Shown: positions 7,432 to 8,134 of the stretch, piece by piece
Position numbering within the stretch: position 1 is the first letter of the stretch
Layout: each line of letters starts with the position of its first letter
Source: JBFHER01 sp041584055
GTDB taxonomy: Bacteria; Bacteroidota; Bacteroidia; Bacteroidales; UBA5342
NCBI GenBank assembly: GCA_041584055.1
Contig: JBFHER010000171.1
Coordinates: forward strand, 1-8,134
DNA length: 8,134 nucleotides
Direction: 5' to 3'
The notes under the pieces: model-generated
Database searches by the model: none
What the model was told of the DNA's origin: nothing
What the model saw: only the letters and a program-made list of their open reading frames with translations
Position numbers and translations under genes: made by a program

Positions 7432-7463
7432 TTTGAATTTTAATGGACAGTTTTATACTTTTG
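7432..7463 (+). promoter_or_regulatory. Bacteroidota-type promoter of tRNA-Ser
   Basis: TTTG at 7432-7435, then 20 bases, then TACTTTTG at 7456-7463, a full match to TAnnTTTG. It is the best-formed promoter in the window. Transcription would start near 7470, giving a leader of about 68 bases that must be trimmed from the tRNA precursor. Confidence 0.7.
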
Positions 7464-7537
7464 TCCACCCTTCCATCAATGATGTGAAGGTTTTCTGATG
7501 AAACAGTTGTAAAACGTATTGAAATAGCCGCATGAAT

Positions 7538-7625
<88 letters not shown>

Positions 7626-7629
7626 CTTC

Positions 7630-7678
7630 GCCCGCCGAAGTGCTGATGCATATCAGTACGAAGGCGGGCTTTTTTTTT
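7630..7678 (+). terminator. Strong intrinsic terminator of tRNA-Ser
   Basis: Starts six bases after the tRNA. Outer stem GCCCGCC (7630-7636) pairs with GGCGGGC (7663-7669). A symmetric GAA/GAA internal loop, which can form sheared G-A pairs, leads to an inner 8-bp stem (7640-7647 with 7652-7659, one G-U) closed by the tetraloop GCAT (7648-7651). Nine T follow directly (7670-7678). Confidence 0.92.
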
Positions 7679-7781
7679 ATATCTAACTTGCTGCGAATAA
7701 TGAGTTGCGGGCTACGGCGGACAAGTCCGCCAATGTTTCTTCTTTGAAGCATCGTGTGATTTAAAACATCATCAATTATAA
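7650..7781 (+). repeat. Direct repeat copy 1 (132 bases)
   Basis: Nearly identical to 7919-8053: over 135 aligned positions there are 2 substitutions, one 2-base gap and one 1-base gap. This copy begins in the apical loop of the tRNA terminator, so it contains the terminator's 3' arm and T tract, then an AT-rich stretch, a 7-bp inverted repeat (GGCGGAC at 7716-7722, GTCCGCC at 7725-7731), and an AT-rich end. No open reading frame of note lies inside it. Confidence 0.95.
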
Positions 7782-7918
7782 AAACATCAGACCTGTAAAA
7801 CTAAAATGCTACTTTGCGTTTACTGATAAACATACAGCCTATCTTTTTGAAAAATATTGAAAGTCAGGATCTGGAAGAGCATTTGCCTTACGACATTTTA
7901 ATTTGAATAAACACAGGT
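7782..7918. other. Unique spacer between the two direct repeats
   Basis: 137 AT-rich bases present only once. I see no gene (the longest ATG frame, from 7806, gives six residues) and no hairpin. A degenerate -7-like box (TTAATTTG, 7898-7905) lies just before copy 2 but has no -33 partner. Confidence 0.5.
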
Positions 7919-8053
7919 ATATCAGTACGAAGGCGGGCTTTTTTTTTATATATCTAACCTGCTGCAAATAATGAGTTGCGGGCTACGGCGGACAAGTCCG
8001 CCAAATGTTTCTTCTTTGAAGCATCGTGTGATTTAAAACATCATCAATTATAA
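7919..8053 (+). repeat. Direct repeat copy 2 (135 bases)
   Basis: Second copy of the element at 7650-7781, same orientation, offset 269 bases. It keeps the terminator 3' arm (GGCGGGC and nine T, ending at 7947) but the 5' arm is missing upstream, so it cannot form that terminator. The inverted repeat GGCGGAC-AA-GTCCGCC is retained at 7987-8002. Flanking sequence on both sides differs from copy 1, which rules out a simple tandem duplication of a 269-base unit. Confidence 0.95.
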
Positions 8054-8078
8054 TTCCTTATTATTCCCTTTTTTCTTT

Positions 8079-8134
8079 TTACTTTTTTGCAATAACTTTA
8101 TAAGCACCTGAAAATCTATGCTTATGTATTTCTA
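8079..8134 (-). CDS. Possible C-terminal end of an unidentified leftward gene
   Basis: Read on the minus strand, only one frame is open from the right edge. It gives 17 residues (EIHKHRFSGAYKVIAKK) and a TAA at 8079-8081. The basic, aromatic ending looks like a real protein C-terminus, loosely like the end of small methyltransferases, but 17 residues cannot establish a family. If real, the gene converges on the tRNA unit. Chance is a serious alternative. Confidence 0.35.
   Translation of the reverse strand, partial: EIHKHRFSGAYKVIAKK

Noticed and set aside
7806..7826. Small ORF in the spacer between the repeats
   Set aside because: Only six codons (MLLCVY) with no promoter of standard spacing.
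7650..8053. Simple tandem duplication of a 269-base unit
   Set aside because: Sequence after copy 2 (from 8054) does not resemble sequence after copy 1 (from 7782), and the sequence before copy 2 does not resemble the tRNA.
7650..8053. CRISPR array
   Set aside because: Only two long repeats of 132-135 bases with a single 137-base spacer; unit size and number do not fit.

Overview
The window looks like ordinary chromosomal core DNA from a member of the Bacteroidota, probably of the Cytophagales type (an inference from protein style and gene order, not a taxonomic search). Three things point there. The start codons lack convincing Shine-Dalgarno sequences. Several promoters fit the Bacteroidota pattern TTTG-N19/20-TAnnTTTG. 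The run rsfS-ftsH-LUD-domain gene is typical of the phylum.

Left block (1-2694, minus strand): rsfS (ribosome silencing factor), ftsH (membrane AAA+ protease) and the first 56 codons of a LutC/YkgG-like LUD-domain gene. They are spaced by 6 and 3 bases and form one operon reading off the left edge. A promoter-like box at 2737-2744 sits just upstream and decides the rsfS start.

Middle block (2798-5402): folB (dihydroneopterin aldolase) is read rightward from a clear promoter and ends 2 bases from the end of a leftward three-gene unit. In transcription order that unit is a conserved-looking acidic protein of unknown function, rsmI (16S rRNA C1402 2'-O-methyltransferase), and a YjjG-like HAD nucleotidase. 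The last two overlap as TGATG, which suggests translational coupling.

Right block (5403-7416, plus strand): after a 276-base divergent gap, tdk (thymidine kinase) and an AI-2E-family membrane protein follow each other 22 bases apart. HAD nucleotidase and thymidine kinase both handle pyrimidine nucleosides or nucleotides, but they are in divergent units, so a joint role is only a suggestion.

Right end (7417-8134): a well-formed promoter, tRNA-Ser(GCU) and a very strong intrinsic terminator, then about 500 bases without a clear gene. This part holds two near-identical copies (130 of 135 aligned positions) of a roughly 133-base direct repeat. The left boundary of copy 1 falls in the apical loop of the tRNA terminator hairpin, so copy 2 carries only the 3' half of that terminator. 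A possible 3' end of a leftward gene lies at the right edge.

No CRISPR array, transposase, integrase, toxin-antitoxin or defence system is visible. The least explained items are the repeat pair behind the tRNA and the 269-residue acidic protein.
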